Of a DNA stretch of 64,000 nt, positions 16,264-27,470 are shown one piece after another. Every line of letters starts with the position of its first letter. The stretch's first letter is position 1. The stretch comes from Actomonas sp051209155 (lineage in GTDB: Bacteria > Verrucomicrobiota > Verrucomicrobiia > Opitutales > Opitutaceae): the NCBI GenBank assembly GCA_051209155.1, contig JBPJGB010000001.1, one strand, 5' to 3'. Below the pieces are notes generated by a model that worked only from the letters and a program-made list of their open reading frames with translations, was not told the origin of the DNA and made no database searches. Both the position numbers and the translations under genes were made by a program.

Positions 16264-18381
16264 TCATTGGATCAAGATCTCGCGCAGGAAGAACCAATCA
16301 AACGAGCGGTTGTCCGCCGGACCTGGTTCCGCCCGCACGACGACCTTGTCGCCGGGCGCGAGCGCCAGTGGCAGGCGCAGGGTATGCAGGCCGCGGTCCG
16401 CCTCGTTGCCACGGGGATCGAGCAGGCGGCGGAAGAGTTCCTCGCCGGGGCCGTCGGGAGGCAGACGGTCGACGACCAGTTCAACGCCGTCGGATTGCAT
16501 GTCCTCGTTTTGCCACACGCTGTCGAACATGCCGTATTCGATGGTGATCTCGTGGGCTCCCGGCGGCGGATCAAAGGTCAGCCGCGTCGTGGCGTGGGCG
16601 TTGAGGAGTGTGCCCGCGTCGGTGTTGAGCACGGCGGGGCCGAACTCGAAGTAGAACATCTCCGGCAAGGGTGACATATCGCCGAACAGTCGTTGCTGAC
16701 GCTTGCTGAGGGAGGCGGTCATCACGCTGCGATCGCGCATCGTGTCGGCATAGACCTGCAGGGGGTCGCCGCCGACTTGGTTCGGATCGGCGTCGGCAGG
16801 GAGAATCTCGGCCATCACGCGCCGGGTGAAATAGACGTCGGCGTAGCCCACGCGCAGCAGCGGCTCGCGCGCGAAGTCGAAGACCTCGGCGGCGTAATCG
16901 AGGAAGGCCTGGTTGGTGCGTTCCTCCCGCACCATCACCAGCGCGGCGACTTCGTTGGGATCGAGATTGGCAAAAGCTTGGGCGAGGATGTCCCGCCGGT
17001 TGACGGTGCCGAAGGGCAGCATGAGCGCGCGACGTTGGGCATAGAAGGGGATGACCGAATTCCATTCGTCGCCGGCAATGATGATGACTTCGTCGTCTTC
17101 GGTAAGGCGGTAAAGTCCGTTGGTGAGGTCATCACCGGCGCTGCCTTCGACCATGCCTTGGCGGTAATTGTTGTCGAAGGTCGCAATCTGGGCCCACGCG
17201 AGGCCGCCGAGCAGCACCAGCGCAGCCCCGCGACCCCAGCGCGCTTGTTCGGCCACCCCGCAAAGCGTAAGTCCCCAACCGAGCGCGGCGACGCCCGCGA
17301 TGGCGGTGAAGTAGTAGTCGTGAATTGAATACAGGTTGGGAAAGATGACCTGCGTGCCGAGGAAGGTGGCGAGACAGAGCAGGGCGGGGCCACGCAGTCG
17401 CCGACTGAGCACGGCGGCAACCACGGCGAGGCCGCCGATGAGGAGGGCGGGCGCCAACGCGAGATCCCACTGAGCGAAAAGCTGCGACCAGCGGTCCCAC
17501 GTAAAGCGGCCTTCGATGAGGTGCTCGCCGAAGTTGAAGCCGGTCAGCTTGTCGGAACTGAGCGCCTGTCCGATGGGATTGAGCGCCTTGGTGGTATCGG
17601 CGAAACGGGTCCACCACCAGGTCGCGACAAAGGCCGGAAATGCGGCCGCCGCGCCCCAGCCCACCAGCGCACGGGCATCGGCGCGGTCGCCCGTTTTAAG
17701 CGTCGCGAAGAAGGTGCGCAGTCCGATCACCGCACAGGGAATCCCGGCAGCCAGCAGGGTGGTCGCCTTGGTGAGTCCGGTGAGCACGCCAAACAGCGCG
17801 GTGGCAGCCAGCCAAAGCACGGAGCGGTGCCGCAACATGAGGATGAAGCTCAGGACGAACCACGCGGCGAAGGCGACGGCCATGGTCTCGATGAGGAAGG
17901 CGCGCCCGTAGAGGATCGTGACGGGGCTGAGTATCACCGGGATGAGGCACCACCAGCGACGTGCGACCGGCACTCCCGCCAGCGCGGCGAGGAGCCAAAA
18001 CGCCGGCAGCGAGGCGTAGAAGCCGAGCAGCGACACAGTCCGCGCGCTTTCCACCAGTGTGAGGGAGCTGTGTTGCGTGAGTTTGGCGACGGTCCACTGG
18101 TAGAGGGGAAACTCCATCGGAATCGACCACGGTCGCCCCAGAATCGGGGTGGGGTAGGCCAGCGCGTAGTTGTTCTCCTCGACAATAAACCGGGTCGAAT
18201 GACCGGTTTGGGTTTGGCGGAAGGCGTTGCCGGGCAGGGCGGTGGAGCTCCACTCCAGCGTGACGGTCTGGAACTGCCAAAAGAGGGCGGCGGCCAGGCA
18301 GATCAGCGCGAGGGCATGTTCGAGGCGACCCGGCGACGAGGAAGGAGAGGCGGAGGACGATGCGGCGGATGGACGACTCAA
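16264..18381 (-). CDS. GT-C-type (PMT/ArnT-like) membrane glycosyltransferase-like protein, paralog 1
   Basis: A 705-residue integral membrane protein, one of three paralogs in the window. The first periplasmic loop carries ALPGNAFRQTQTGHS, and YPTPILGRPWSIPMEFPLYQW follows. About ten helices span residues 25-400, including NLYSIHDYYFTAIAG, and the remaining 300 residues are a soluble beta-rich periplasmic domain. The layout is that of GT39/ArnT-like enzymes, which use polyprenyl-phosphate sugars, but the acidic residue preceding FRQ in the other two copies is not conserved here (NAFRQ instead of HEFRQ). The start codon is TTG with no better choice. It converges with the cyclase gene 19 bp away. 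Confidence 0.75.
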   Translation of the reverse strand: MSRPSAASSSASPSSSPGRLEHALALICLAAALFWQFQTVTLEWSSTALPGNAFRQTQTGHSTRFIVEENNYALAYPTPILGRPWSIPMEFPLYQWTVAKLTQHSSLTLVESARTVSLLGFYASLPAFWLLAALAGVPVARRWWCLIPVILSPVTILYGRAFLIETMAVAFAAWFVLSFILMLRHRSVLWLAATALFGVLTGLTKATTLLAAGIPCAVIGLRTFFATLKTGDRADARALVGWGAAAAFPAFVATWWWTRFADTTKALNPIGQALSSDKLTGFNFGEHLIEGRFTWDRWSQLFAQWDLALAPALLIGGLAVVAAVLSRRLRGPALLCLATFLGTQVIFPNLYSIHDYYFTAIAGVAALGWGLTLCGVAEQARWGRGAALVLLGGLAWAQIATFDNNYRQGMVEGSAGDDLTNGLYRLTEDDEVIIIAGDEWNSVIPFYAQRRALMLPFGTVNRRDILAQAFANLDPNEVAALVMVREERTNQAFLDYAAEVFDFAREPLLRVGYADVYFTRRVMAEILPADADPNQVGGDPLQVYADTMRDRSVMTASLSKRQQRLFGDMSPLPEMFYFEFGPAVLNTDAGTLLNAHATTRLTFDPPPGAHEITIEYGMFDSVWQNEDMQSDGVELVVDRLPPDGPGEELFRRLLDPRGNEADRGLHTLRLPLALAPGDKVVVRAEPGPADNRSFDWFFLREILIQ

Positions 18382-18488
18382 GCACGATGTCGGTAGGTGC
18401 CGAATCCGGTCGGCTCAAGGGTTTTGGCGTCGCAGGTAGGGAATCGTTTGCAGTCGCAAGCTGCGCCAATCGGGCTGAGTTTTGGGTC

Positions 18489-19367
18489 ATGCGTCGATTC
18501 ACTGCCTGCGTCCTGCTCGGTTTTCTGGTCGTTTCGCGGGTGGCCGCGACCTCGTCGGTTTGGCGGGCCGAATTTGACGGCGAGGTCGTTTATTTGGGCG
18601 GCACCTGCCATCTGCTCCGGGCTTCGGACTTTCCCTTGCCCGCGGAGTTTGACGCGGCCTACGCGGCGGCGGACGTGTTGTATTTTGAAACGGATCTCGC
18701 CGCCATGCAGTCACCGGCGATGCAAATGGAGCTGTTGAGTCGGGGCATGCTCGCTGACGACTCGACGCTGCAGGATCATTTGAACGAGGCAGCGTGGAAC
18801 GCCTTGGTCCGGCACTGTGAAGCGCACGGGGTGCCGCTGGCGGCGTTTGCCAAAATGCGCCCCTGGATGCTGGCGGTGACCCTGGCGGTGTTGGAGTGGC
18901 AAAAGCAGGGCGCGGTGGCGGATGGCGTGGATTTGCACTATCACAAGCAGGCCATCGCCGATGGGAAGCCGGTTCTGGGGTTGGAGACGGTGGAGCGACA
19001 CTTGGACTTTTTGTCCGGCCTGGCCGCTGGTCAGGAAAGTGAGATGGTGCTTTCGACCTTGGCGGATTTGGAGAGCACGGCGGGCCAGGTGGATGAGCTC
19101 ATCCGCGGCTGGCGAACGGGGGATCTGGACTACTTTGACCGCGAAATGATCGCGCCCATGCGGGAGGAATTTCCCGAGGTGCACGAAGCGCTGGTGGCCG
19201 GGCGCAACCGCGATTGGTTGCCAAAGATCATGCGCATGTTTGCCACGCCGGAAGCGGAGCTGGTGCTCGTGGGCGCGGGGCATTTTGGCGGGGAGGATGG
19301 TCTGCTCGCCGGGTTGCGCGCCCGGGGCGCCAAGGTCGAGTTGCTGGAGGGGGAACCCGGCCACTAG
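18489..19367 (+). CDS. TraB/GumN family protein
   Basis: A 292-residue exported protein. The ATG at 18489 gives a signal peptide (MRRFTACVLLGFLVVSRVAA). The TraB/GumN (Tiki-related) features are VVYLGGTCHLL near residue 32, DVLYFETDLAAM with the conserved Glu, and a C-terminal LVLVGAGHFGGEDGLLAGL carrying the GxGH motif. Members are proposed metal-dependent proteases or are linked to polysaccharide loci; the activity of this one is unknown. It is divergent from paralog 1 of the GT-C-like family. Confidence 0.85.
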   Translation: MRRFTACVLLGFLVVSRVAATSSVWRAEFDGEVVYLGGTCHLLRASDFPLPAEFDAAYAAADVLYFETDLAAMQSPAMQMELLSRGMLADDSTLQDHLNEAAWNALVRHCEAHGVPLAAFAKMRPWMLAVTLAVLEWQKQGAVADGVDLHYHKQAIADGKPVLGLETVERHLDFLSGLAAGQESEMVLSTLADLESTAGQVDELIRGWRTGDLDYFDREMIAPMREEFPEVHEALVAGRNRDWLPKIMRMFATPEAELVLVGAGHFGGEDGLLAGLRARGAKVELLEGEPGH

Positions 19368-19429
19368 AGCGAATCTCGCGGAAAAACTGAACCGCGGGCT
19401 CCCGCCCCGCGACCTTGTGGGCAAACGCG

Positions 19430-19981
19430 ATGGAAAGAGACGCCCGCCATGTTTTAAGTGAATTGCTGGTGCTACGCGCCCAAGGGGGCGACGAGCAGGC
19501 GTTCGCCGAGCTGTTTTCGCTGTGGCGGGCGGATATCGTGCGGTTCGCCACCAGTAGGACAGGTGACCTCATGGCGGGCGAAGAAACGGCGCAGAGTGCT
19601 TGGATTGCGATCGCTCGTGGGCTGCGGCGGCTCGATGACCCTGCCTGCTTCGCGCGCTGGGCCTTTCGCATTGTGGCGCGGCGAGCGGCCGACCACGTGA
19701 GGCGGCGGCAAAGGGAGCGCCGGGCAGCGGCCGCGCTGGAGGACTACGCCACCCGAACCCAGGAGACAGATGCGACTGCGGACCAGGAGCGAACGCGGTT
19801 GGTCGAGGCGATCGCGCAAATGGACGCAGCGACCCGGGAGCTGCTGCGTTGGTTTTACCAACAGGGACTTTCGGTGGGTGAAATCGCCGGCCGGTTGGAC
19901 GTGCCGGCCGGGACGGTGAAGTCCCGGCTCTTTCACGCCCGCGAAAAACTCAGACAACACCTCGAAAGGAGTTCATTATGA
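19430..19981 (+). CDS. ECF-family RNA polymerase sigma factor
   Basis: A 183-residue sigma-70-family factor with region 2 (about residues 20-90: FAELFSLWRADIVRFA, AEETAQSAWIAI) and region 4 (about 120-175: LLRWFYQQGLSVGEIAGRLDVPAGTVKSRLF helix-turn-helix). It should direct RNA polymerase to a small stress or envelope regulon. ATG 19430 is chosen over an in-frame start 15 bp earlier by the usual N-terminus. The stop overlaps the next gene by 4 bp (ATGA), marking that gene as its probable partner. Confidence 0.93.
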   Translation: MERDARHVLSELLVLRAQGGDEQAFAELFSLWRADIVRFATSRTGDLMAGEETAQSAWIAIARGLRRLDDPACFARWAFRIVARRAADHVRRRQRERRAAAALEDYATRTQETDATADQERTRLVEAIAQMDAATRELLRWFYQQGLSVGEIAGRLDVPAGTVKSRLFHAREKLRQHLERSSL

Positions 19982-20355
19982 AAGAAGACAACATCGACGC
20001 AAAGATCCGCGCCGCTCTGCGCGGTTCGTCGGAAGGCGAGCAACTCGCCACCGAACCCAACCTGGCGGAGGAGCTGATCACGGCCTTCCGCGGCCGCAAT
20101 CGCTTCACCAACGCGATGGCGTTCATCTTCAGCCTCGTGTCCATGGCCGCATTTGTGTGGTCGGCGATCCGCTTCTACGAGGCGGAGGTCGTGCGCGACC
20201 AATTGTTATGGGGCGGCGTGGCGCTCTTCACCATCATCTTCATCTCATTCATGAAGGTTTGGTTCTGGATGGAGATGCACAGTAACCGCGTCCTGCGTGA
20301 AGTGAAGCGGGTCGAGCTGCTGTTGCTGCGAACCTTGGGTGATCGCGGTGAATGA
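19978..20355 (+). CDS. DUF6768-like membrane protein, probable sigma-factor partner
   Basis: A 125-residue protein with a short charged N-terminus, FRGRNRFTNAM, and two helices: AFIFSLVSMAAFVWSAIRFY (about residues 48-68) and LLWGGVALFTIIFISFMKVWFW (about 75-97), then EMHSNRVLREVKRVELLLL. This pattern matches what I recall of DUF6768, typically found next to ECF sigma genes. The ATGA overlap with the sigma gene suggests an anti-sigma or accessory role, but there is no zinc-binding anti-sigma motif. Position at the membrane is clear; function is inference. Confidence 0.8.
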   Translation: MKEDNIDAKIRAALRGSSEGEQLATEPNLAEELITAFRGRNRFTNAMAFIFSLVSMAAFVWSAIRFYEAEVVRDQLLWGGVALFTIIFISFMKVWFWMEMHSNRVLREVKRVELLLLRTLGDRGE

Positions 20356-20367
20356 GCGGCGCGCTTA

Positions 20368-20410
20368 AAACAAACGCCCGCACCGGTGACGGTGCGGGCG
20401 TGTTTGTAAA
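20368..20410. terminator. bidirectional terminator between DUF6768 gene and ilvB
   Basis: An 11-bp perfect stem (CGCCCGCACCG at 20375-20385, complement at 20390-20400) with a GTGA loop, flanked by AAAACAAA on the left and TGTTTGT on the right. It can serve both convergent transcripts. Confidence 0.85.
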
Positions 20411-20433
20411 ACGGATACGTTGGCGGTCGGCGC

Positions 20434-22209
<1,776 letters not shown>

Positions 22210-22348
22210 AACGGTTTGGATGTGGACAAAGGAGGACCAGCAAAGCGCACCCGGTTTGACGCTGGCAAGCGCTTAAACCCCGCGCGATTTGCCCGATTTC
22301 GGGCCGATTTGGGGTTGGAGTATACGCTACCCGGCGCAGGATGGTGCG

Positions 22349-23134
22349 GTGATTCGAATTCTGTTCATTGGCGACATCGTGGGCCGGCCGGGCCGGGACA
22401 AGCTCGCGACTTGGTTGCGACGCCTGCGGGAGAAGCACAGTTTGGACTTCGTCGTCGCGAATGCGGAAAATGCCGCCGCGGGGGCCGGAATCACCGGATC
22501 GATTGCGGGCACCATCCTGGAGCTGGGCGTCGACGCGATCACGCTAGGCGACCATGTATGGGATCAACGCGGCTGGGAGCATGAGATCGACCAGTTTCCC
22601 CGGGTCTGCCGGCCGGCGAATTTGCCGACCGAATGCCCGGGGCAGGACCATGTCGTATTGGAAAAGAATGGATTCCGGCTGGCGGTGTTCACCGTGTTGG
22701 GCCGGACCTACTTGAATTTGAAGGCGGAGTGTCCCTTTCGCGCGGCGGACGCGATGCTCGCGCGAACCGTTGGCGCGGGCACCGCCGACGCGGCTTTGGT
22801 GGAGATCCACGCGGAGGCGACTTCCGAAAAGATCGCCCTCGGTTGGCACCTCGACGGGAAGGCCTTGGGGGTGCTGGGCACGCACACGCACGTGCCGACG
22901 GCCGATGCCGAGGTGTTGCCCCAAGGCACGGCCTACATCACCGACGTGGGCATGACCGGACCTTATCGCGGGGTGCTCGGACGCAAGGTGGAGCCGGTGG
23001 TCGGACGTTTCCTCGACGGCATGCCGCGACGGTTCGGAGTGGCGGAGGAAGACGTGCGAATCTCGGGCGTGCTCATCGACTACGACGAGACGGCGCGCCG
23101 GGCGACCCGTTGCGAATTGCTGACGGTGCGCTGA
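22349..23134 (+). CDS. YmdB-family (TIGR00282) metallophosphoesterase
   Basis: A 261-residue dimetal phosphoesterase. It shows the family signature ILFIGDIVGRPGR at the N-terminus (metal-binding Asp), VVANAENAAAGAGIT, ITLGDHVWDQRG (Asp/His), GTHTHVPTADAEVLP and YITDVGMTGPY. YmdB-type proteins hydrolyse cyclic nucleotides such as 2',3'-cNMPs in the cytoplasm and affect biofilm and RNA turnover in Bacillus. The GTG at 22349 puts VIRILFIGDIVG at the start; a TTG 60 bp upstream is less likely. It ends in a hairpin shared with the convergent gene. Confidence 0.88.
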   Translation: MIRILFIGDIVGRPGRDKLATWLRRLREKHSLDFVVANAENAAAGAGITGSIAGTILELGVDAITLGDHVWDQRGWEHEIDQFPRVCRPANLPTECPGQDHVVLEKNGFRLAVFTVLGRTYLNLKAECPFRAADAMLARTVGAGTADAALVEIHAEATSEKIALGWHLDGKALGVLGTHTHVPTADAEVLPQGTAYITDVGMTGPYRGVLGRKVEPVVGRFLDGMPRRFGVAEEDVRISGVLIDYDETARRATRCELLTVR

Positions 23135-23156
23135 GCCGCGACGTCGCCGCGGCTCA
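23132..23156. terminator. hairpin spanning both stop codons of a convergent pair
   Basis: A perfect 9-bp stem, TGAGCCGCG at 23132-23140 and CGCGGCTCA at 23148-23156, with a 7-nt loop. The left arm begins with the TGA of the phosphoesterase gene and the right arm contains the TGA of the convergent membrane protein. No clear U tract follows on either side, so it may act as a 3'-end stabiliser rather than a full terminator. Confidence 0.6.
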
Positions 23157-25253
23157 CTTCAACTCGACGTCGGTCCAATAGGCCCAGTCGCGGGAGTAGT
23201 TCTCCAAGGGGGTGGTGCTCAACACCACGTCGGTCGCACCGGCCGGCACCTCGATCTCGTGGCGGCGAGCCGTGAAGTCGGCCTCGGTGTGTTCGGGGCG
23301 CAACTCGTGGTATTGCCGGAGCAGCTCCCGGCCTTGGGCATCCAGGAACTGGACCTCGAAGCCGACGCCGTCGGTGGGCACCTCACCCTCGAAGGCGGCC
23401 GGTTGGATGCCGTAGCCGTAGTGCAGGCGACGATGCTCGGGGGCGACCTTGATCCAAAACGCGCAATCCGGGTGGGCGCCGAGCGCTTCGCCGCCGGGGT
23501 GATGCACCACGCCGAAGCCGAATTTGCTGCGATACTGGTAGGGGCGGGGACGCACGAATTTGAAGATCTGATTGGCTTGGGCCGGGCCGATCGGGTGAAC
23601 GGATTCGTCGTTGATCCAAGGTTCGGGCTCAGGCGGTGGCGGCAAGGTGCCGCGGATGACCAAGCCGGAGAAATTGTCGTTCTTTTGCGCGCCAGAGATG
23701 ACGTGGAAGCGGTCGACCGGGTTGAAGTAGGCGTCGGTCTCGCCATGGGAAACGGCGATCTCGGGATCGATGCCGAAGCGCTCGTGCATGTCCTGCACCA
23801 GGCCGAGGTTGTCCTGTTGTTGGCCCGTGAGGATGAGTCCGGTGATGGGCAAACCTTCCAGCGCGTCGAGATACGGCGCGCGGGCGGCCGGGTAACGCGC
23901 GACTTCCTCCAGCAACATCACGGTGCGGTGTTCACTGTAGTAGGAAAAGAAGGACGACCAGTTCTGGCCGGCCACGACGAAAATGGAGTCCCGCGGCACG
24001 AGATCGCGCAGGATCGTGGTCAAGCCGGTGCCGCCGTAGGAGACGAGACGCTGGTCGTCGGCGTAGACCCGGAAATAGGCGAAGAACTGCACCGCCACCA
24101 GGACCAAGGCCACCAGCGGCGCCAGGAGCGGCCGCTGAAACCGTTGGGCGATGGCACTCACGGCGATGGCGGCGCTCGCCAGCAGCAGGATGCCCACGGC
24201 GTAGAGGTAGTAGTCGTGTCGCTGATACAACAGGGGAAAGAGCGCGAGGGTGCCGGCAAACATTGCGGTGAAGAGCCAGAACCACCGTCGTTGCGTGCGC
24301 AGGGCACCCCACGCGAGCAGGCCAAGCAGCGGCAGCCACCACCAGCTCAGCAGACCGTCGCGGAGATAGGTCAGCACGCCCTGCCAGGCCTCGACATTCA
24401 GGCGGTTGGCGACGGTGCCGAAGTTGGTGGCCGTGAGTTTTTCGGAGGTCAGTTGGCTGCCGCCGGGGGATTGGGCTTTGATCGCGTCGGCGAAGCGCAC
24501 CCACCAGGTGAGGGCGAGAAACGGACCGGCGGCGGACGAGATGCCGTAGGTCAGAGGTTGGCGCAAGGCACGCCAGCCGGACTCGCGCCAGGTTCGCCAC
24601 GCCCAGCCGAGGCCGAGGCAGGCCGCGCCGAGGCACCACGGCACAAAGGTGGTGACTTTCACGAGTGCGGCGAGGGTGCCCGCGACCGCCACGCCGAGGA
24701 GGACGGTCACCGAGGGGCGGTTGCACATGCGCGCAAAGGCGGCGAGAAACCACACTCCGAACATGAGCGCCATCGACTCGATGAGAATCGACCGCGTGTA
24801 GAAAATGTAGATGGGGGCGGAGAGGGTGAGACAGACCCAAACCCAGCGCGCGGCGGGATCGAGCTTCAGTTCGCGACCCAGCAACCACAGGCCGGGCAGG
24901 GTGAGGTAGAAGCAGGCCAGACCAACGATGCGGGCCGCGAAGGGGAGCGACCAATCGGTGGCTTTGATGAGGCCGGCGACGCTCCATTGATAGAGCGGAA
25001 ACTCCATCGGGATGGACCACGGCGGACCAAACAAGGGCGTCGGGTAGGCGAGGCTGAAGTTGTCATCCTTCACCATGTAGAGGATCGAAACCGCGGTCTG
25101 GGTCTGGCGAAACTCGTGGCGCGGCATAAAGCCCGAATCAAGGTTGCGGGTCACCAGCCAGGCGTGCGTGAGCAACAGGATCAGGCCGAGGATGAGCCAG
25201 GCGCGATGGGGGAGAGCAGTGGTCGGTGGGGAGGAGGGACGGTCGGCTGCCAT
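23154..25253 (-). CDS. GT-C-type membrane glycosyltransferase-like protein, paralog 2
   Basis: A 699-residue integral membrane protein of the same family as 16264-18381 and 25353-27470. The first loop has PRHEFRQTQTAVS, then YPTPLFGPPWSIPMEFPLYQW, a set of about ten helices (residues 18-410) that includes LLYQRHDYYLYAVGIL, and a soluble C-terminal half ending in DWAYWTDVELK. The Glu of HEFRQ sits where ArnT/PMT enzymes carry a catalytic acidic residue. It lies 99 bp downstream of paralog 3 and is probably in the accA transcript. Likely a sugar-transfer or related envelope enzyme; donor and acceptor unknown. Confidence 0.78.
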   Translation of the reverse strand: MAADRPSSPPTTALPHRAWLILGLILLLTHAWLVTRNLDSGFMPRHEFRQTQTAVSILYMVKDDNFSLAYPTPLFGPPWSIPMEFPLYQWSVAGLIKATDWSLPFAARIVGLACFYLTLPGLWLLGRELKLDPAARWVWVCLTLSAPIYIFYTRSILIESMALMFGVWFLAAFARMCNRPSVTVLLGVAVAGTLAALVKVTTFVPWCLGAACLGLGWAWRTWRESGWRALRQPLTYGISSAAGPFLALTWWVRFADAIKAQSPGGSQLTSEKLTATNFGTVANRLNVEAWQGVLTYLRDGLLSWWWLPLLGLLAWGALRTQRRWFWLFTAMFAGTLALFPLLYQRHDYYLYAVGILLLASAAIAVSAIAQRFQRPLLAPLVALVLVAVQFFAYFRVYADDQRLVSYGGTGLTTILRDLVPRDSIFVVAGQNWSSFFSYYSEHRTVMLLEEVARYPAARAPYLDALEGLPITGLILTGQQQDNLGLVQDMHERFGIDPEIAVSHGETDAYFNPVDRFHVISGAQKNDNFSGLVIRGTLPPPPEPEPWINDESVHPIGPAQANQIFKFVRPRPYQYRSKFGFGVVHHPGGEALGAHPDCAFWIKVAPEHRRLHYGYGIQPAAFEGEVPTDGVGFEVQFLDAQGRELLRQYHELRPEHTEADFTARRHEIEVPAGATDVVLSTTPLENYSRDWAYWTDVELK

Positions 25254-25352
25254 GCGATGAGATCGCGAGTCGAATCGAAGGGTTGGGACGTTGCGGTCGA
25301 AGAACCACGTTTGGGCGAACGGCGGGCCAGTGGCGTCCGCGTGGCGTGGATC

Positions 25353-27470
25353 CTAGTGAATTTGAATTTTTTGCCAGTAAGCCCAGTCGAAGCTGAGCGA
25401 GTGGTTGCGGCGAGTGGCGAAGACGAGCTGCACGGGCAGGGGTTGGGGCAGCTCGAATTGGGCGGTCTGCAGACCTTGGTCCGTGTCGCGGGAATTGGGT
25501 TCGAGGACCCGCTCAAAGATGGTCGTCATTTCGCCGTCGGCTCCAATGCCGAACACCAAAAACTCGACGCCGTCCGATCGGCTTTCATCGCGCTGATAAC
25601 TTTCCGGCCGCATGCCGAAGCCAATCGACACTTCCGTGGCCTCGGAAGGCGGGGTGAACCAGATCTCCGACTCGGGGTGTGCGGTCAGCACGATGGCGTT
25701 GCCGGCGGTGACGACTTCGAGGGGGAACTGCGCCCGGTAGTGATGCGGCCGCGGCGTCGCGATGGCGAACATAGAGTCCCCCAGCGCCGGGGCGACCGCC
25801 TGCATGCTGCCGTCGGCAACGACGGCGATGTCGGCCAGTGAATCGGCGGTGAACTGCTCCGTCATCAAGGCGCGGTAGTTGGAGTCCTGCAGCAGGGCGA
25901 AGGTGAGGGCACCGCGCAAACTGTCGCTCAGGTAAAAGTCGTTGTTGGCGTGAGTGACCGACGGCTGCGGATCGAGCCCAAGTTTGGCCGTGACGGCGTT
26001 GATGATGTCGACGTTGTCGCGTTGGTCCTTGGTCACGATGAGCCCACCGATCATTTCGTCCTTCAGGCAATCCAGCATCTGCGCGGTTCCCGCCGGATCC
26101 CCCAGCATCGCGTTGCGGATCATGAACGCCCGCCGATCGGCATAGAAGGGAATGGCCGCCGACCAATCGTCGCCCATCACGACGATCACACTGTCCTGGG
26201 GCAGTTTTTCCCGCACCATCGCGGTGATCATGCTGCCGCCGGGTGAGATGACGGTTTGCAGATCGCGGTAGGTTTTGAAGTAGCCGTGCAATTGGGCCGC
26301 GCAGAGGGCCAGCAGCACGAACGGCGCGACCAGCGAGGCCTTGCCCGGCAAGCGTTGCAGCGCAGCGATGAGCAGTCCCGCCGCCGTGAGCAATGCGACC
26401 GCATTGGCGTAAAAATAGTAGTCGTGGTAGGAGTAGAGAATCGGGAAGAGGAAGGGCACCGCGATGAACCAACCCAGCGCAGTCCAGGGGCCGGAGTCGC
26501 GGCGGCGGAGCCACAACCACGTCGCGCCGATCAGGATCGCCACCGCGGCCCAAGCCGGGGTGACGGCCTGGAAGGCAAAGGAGGCGGCCTGCGTCCAAGT
26601 GGAGCCGGTGGTGCGATCGCTCCAGGTGCCGAGGTTGAAGTCGCGCAGGTTGTCCGATTGCAGCCAGGAACCGCCCGGCGAGGTCGCCTTGATGGCGTCG
26701 GCGGTGCGGACCCACCACAGCGAGGCAATGCCCGGCAGCGAGGCGGCGACGGCGCCGAGGCCGACGCTGCGGCCCCAGCCGCTCCAGCCGTGTTGCCGCC
26801 ATTGGCGCCAGCTCCACAGCACACCGCCGATGGCGGCGAATCCGCACCAGGCCATGAAAGTGGTTACCTTAACGAGTGCGGCCAGGGCCCCGAGCACGCT
26901 GGCGATAACCGCCCAAGCCCAACTGCGGTGACGACACATGCGGACGAAGGTCCACAGGAACCACACGCAAAACATGAGGGCCATCGATTCAATGAGCACC
27001 GAGCGCGTGTAGAACACATAGACAGGCGAGCAGAGGATGCAGACCAGGGCCAGCCAACGACCTGCGACGTCTTGTGGTCGCACCTCGCGCAGGAGGAGCA
27101 ACAGGCCGGGCAGCGCGAGGTAGAAGCAGGCCAGGTTCACGGCCCGTGCGCTTTCGACCACCGACCAATCGCTGTGCGTCGAAAGCCAAGCGGCCGCCCA
27201 TTGGTAGAGCGGGAACTCCATGGGAATCGACCACGGGGGGCCGAACAACGGGGTGGGGTAGGCGAGGTCGTAGTTCTGCTCGCGCGCCACGAAGGCGGTG
27301 GTGAGTGCGGTCTGCGCCTGGCGAAATTCATGACCCGGCAGGAAACGCGACGACCAGTTGGTGGTCGCGAGCGCGAAATGCAGGCCCAGCGCGATCAGCA
27401 GGGCGAGCTTGGGCCAGACTCGCTGCCAGGTGGGCGCTGTTGCCGGAGGACTTTCCTCAGGAGTGCGCAA
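25353..27470 (-). CDS. GT-C-type membrane glycosyltransferase-like protein, paralog 3
   Basis: A 705-residue integral membrane protein, tandem with paralog 2. Shared landmarks are FLPGHEFRQAQTALT, YPTPLFGPPWSIPMEFPLYQW, LYSYHDYYFYANAVAL within about ten helices, and a soluble C-terminal half ending in FDWAYWQKIQIH. The soluble half differs more between copies than the membrane half. The start is TTG at 27470, overlapping the end of accA by 14 bp, so translation may be coupled to accA. No closer start codon is available. Confidence 0.78.
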   Translation of the reverse strand: MRTPEESPPATAPTWQRVWPKLALLIALGLHFALATTNWSSRFLPGHEFRQAQTALTTAFVAREQNYDLAYPTPLFGPPWSIPMEFPLYQWAAAWLSTHSDWSVVESARAVNLACFYLALPGLLLLLREVRPQDVAGRWLALVCILCSPVYVFYTRSVLIESMALMFCVWFLWTFVRMCRHRSWAWAVIASVLGALAALVKVTTFMAWCGFAAIGGVLWSWRQWRQHGWSGWGRSVGLGAVAASLPGIASLWWVRTADAIKATSPGGSWLQSDNLRDFNLGTWSDRTTGSTWTQAASFAFQAVTPAWAAVAILIGATWLWLRRRDSGPWTALGWFIAVPFLFPILYSYHDYYFYANAVALLTAAGLLIAALQRLPGKASLVAPFVLLALCAAQLHGYFKTYRDLQTVISPGGSMITAMVREKLPQDSVIVVMGDDWSAAIPFYADRRAFMIRNAMLGDPAGTAQMLDCLKDEMIGGLIVTKDQRDNVDIINAVTAKLGLDPQPSVTHANNDFYLSDSLRGALTFALLQDSNYRALMTEQFTADSLADIAVVADGSMQAVAPALGDSMFAIATPRPHHYRAQFPLEVVTAGNAIVLTAHPESEIWFTPPSEATEVSIGFGMRPESYQRDESRSDGVEFLVFGIGADGEMTTIFERVLEPNSRDTDQGLQTAQFELPQPLPVQLVFATRRNHSLSFDWAYWQKIQIH

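Noticed and set aside
23259..25841. An 860-codon rightward open frame across two membrane genes
   Set aside because: It crosses the ends of two conserved genes on the other strand and has shadow-like Glu/Gly/Arg composition.
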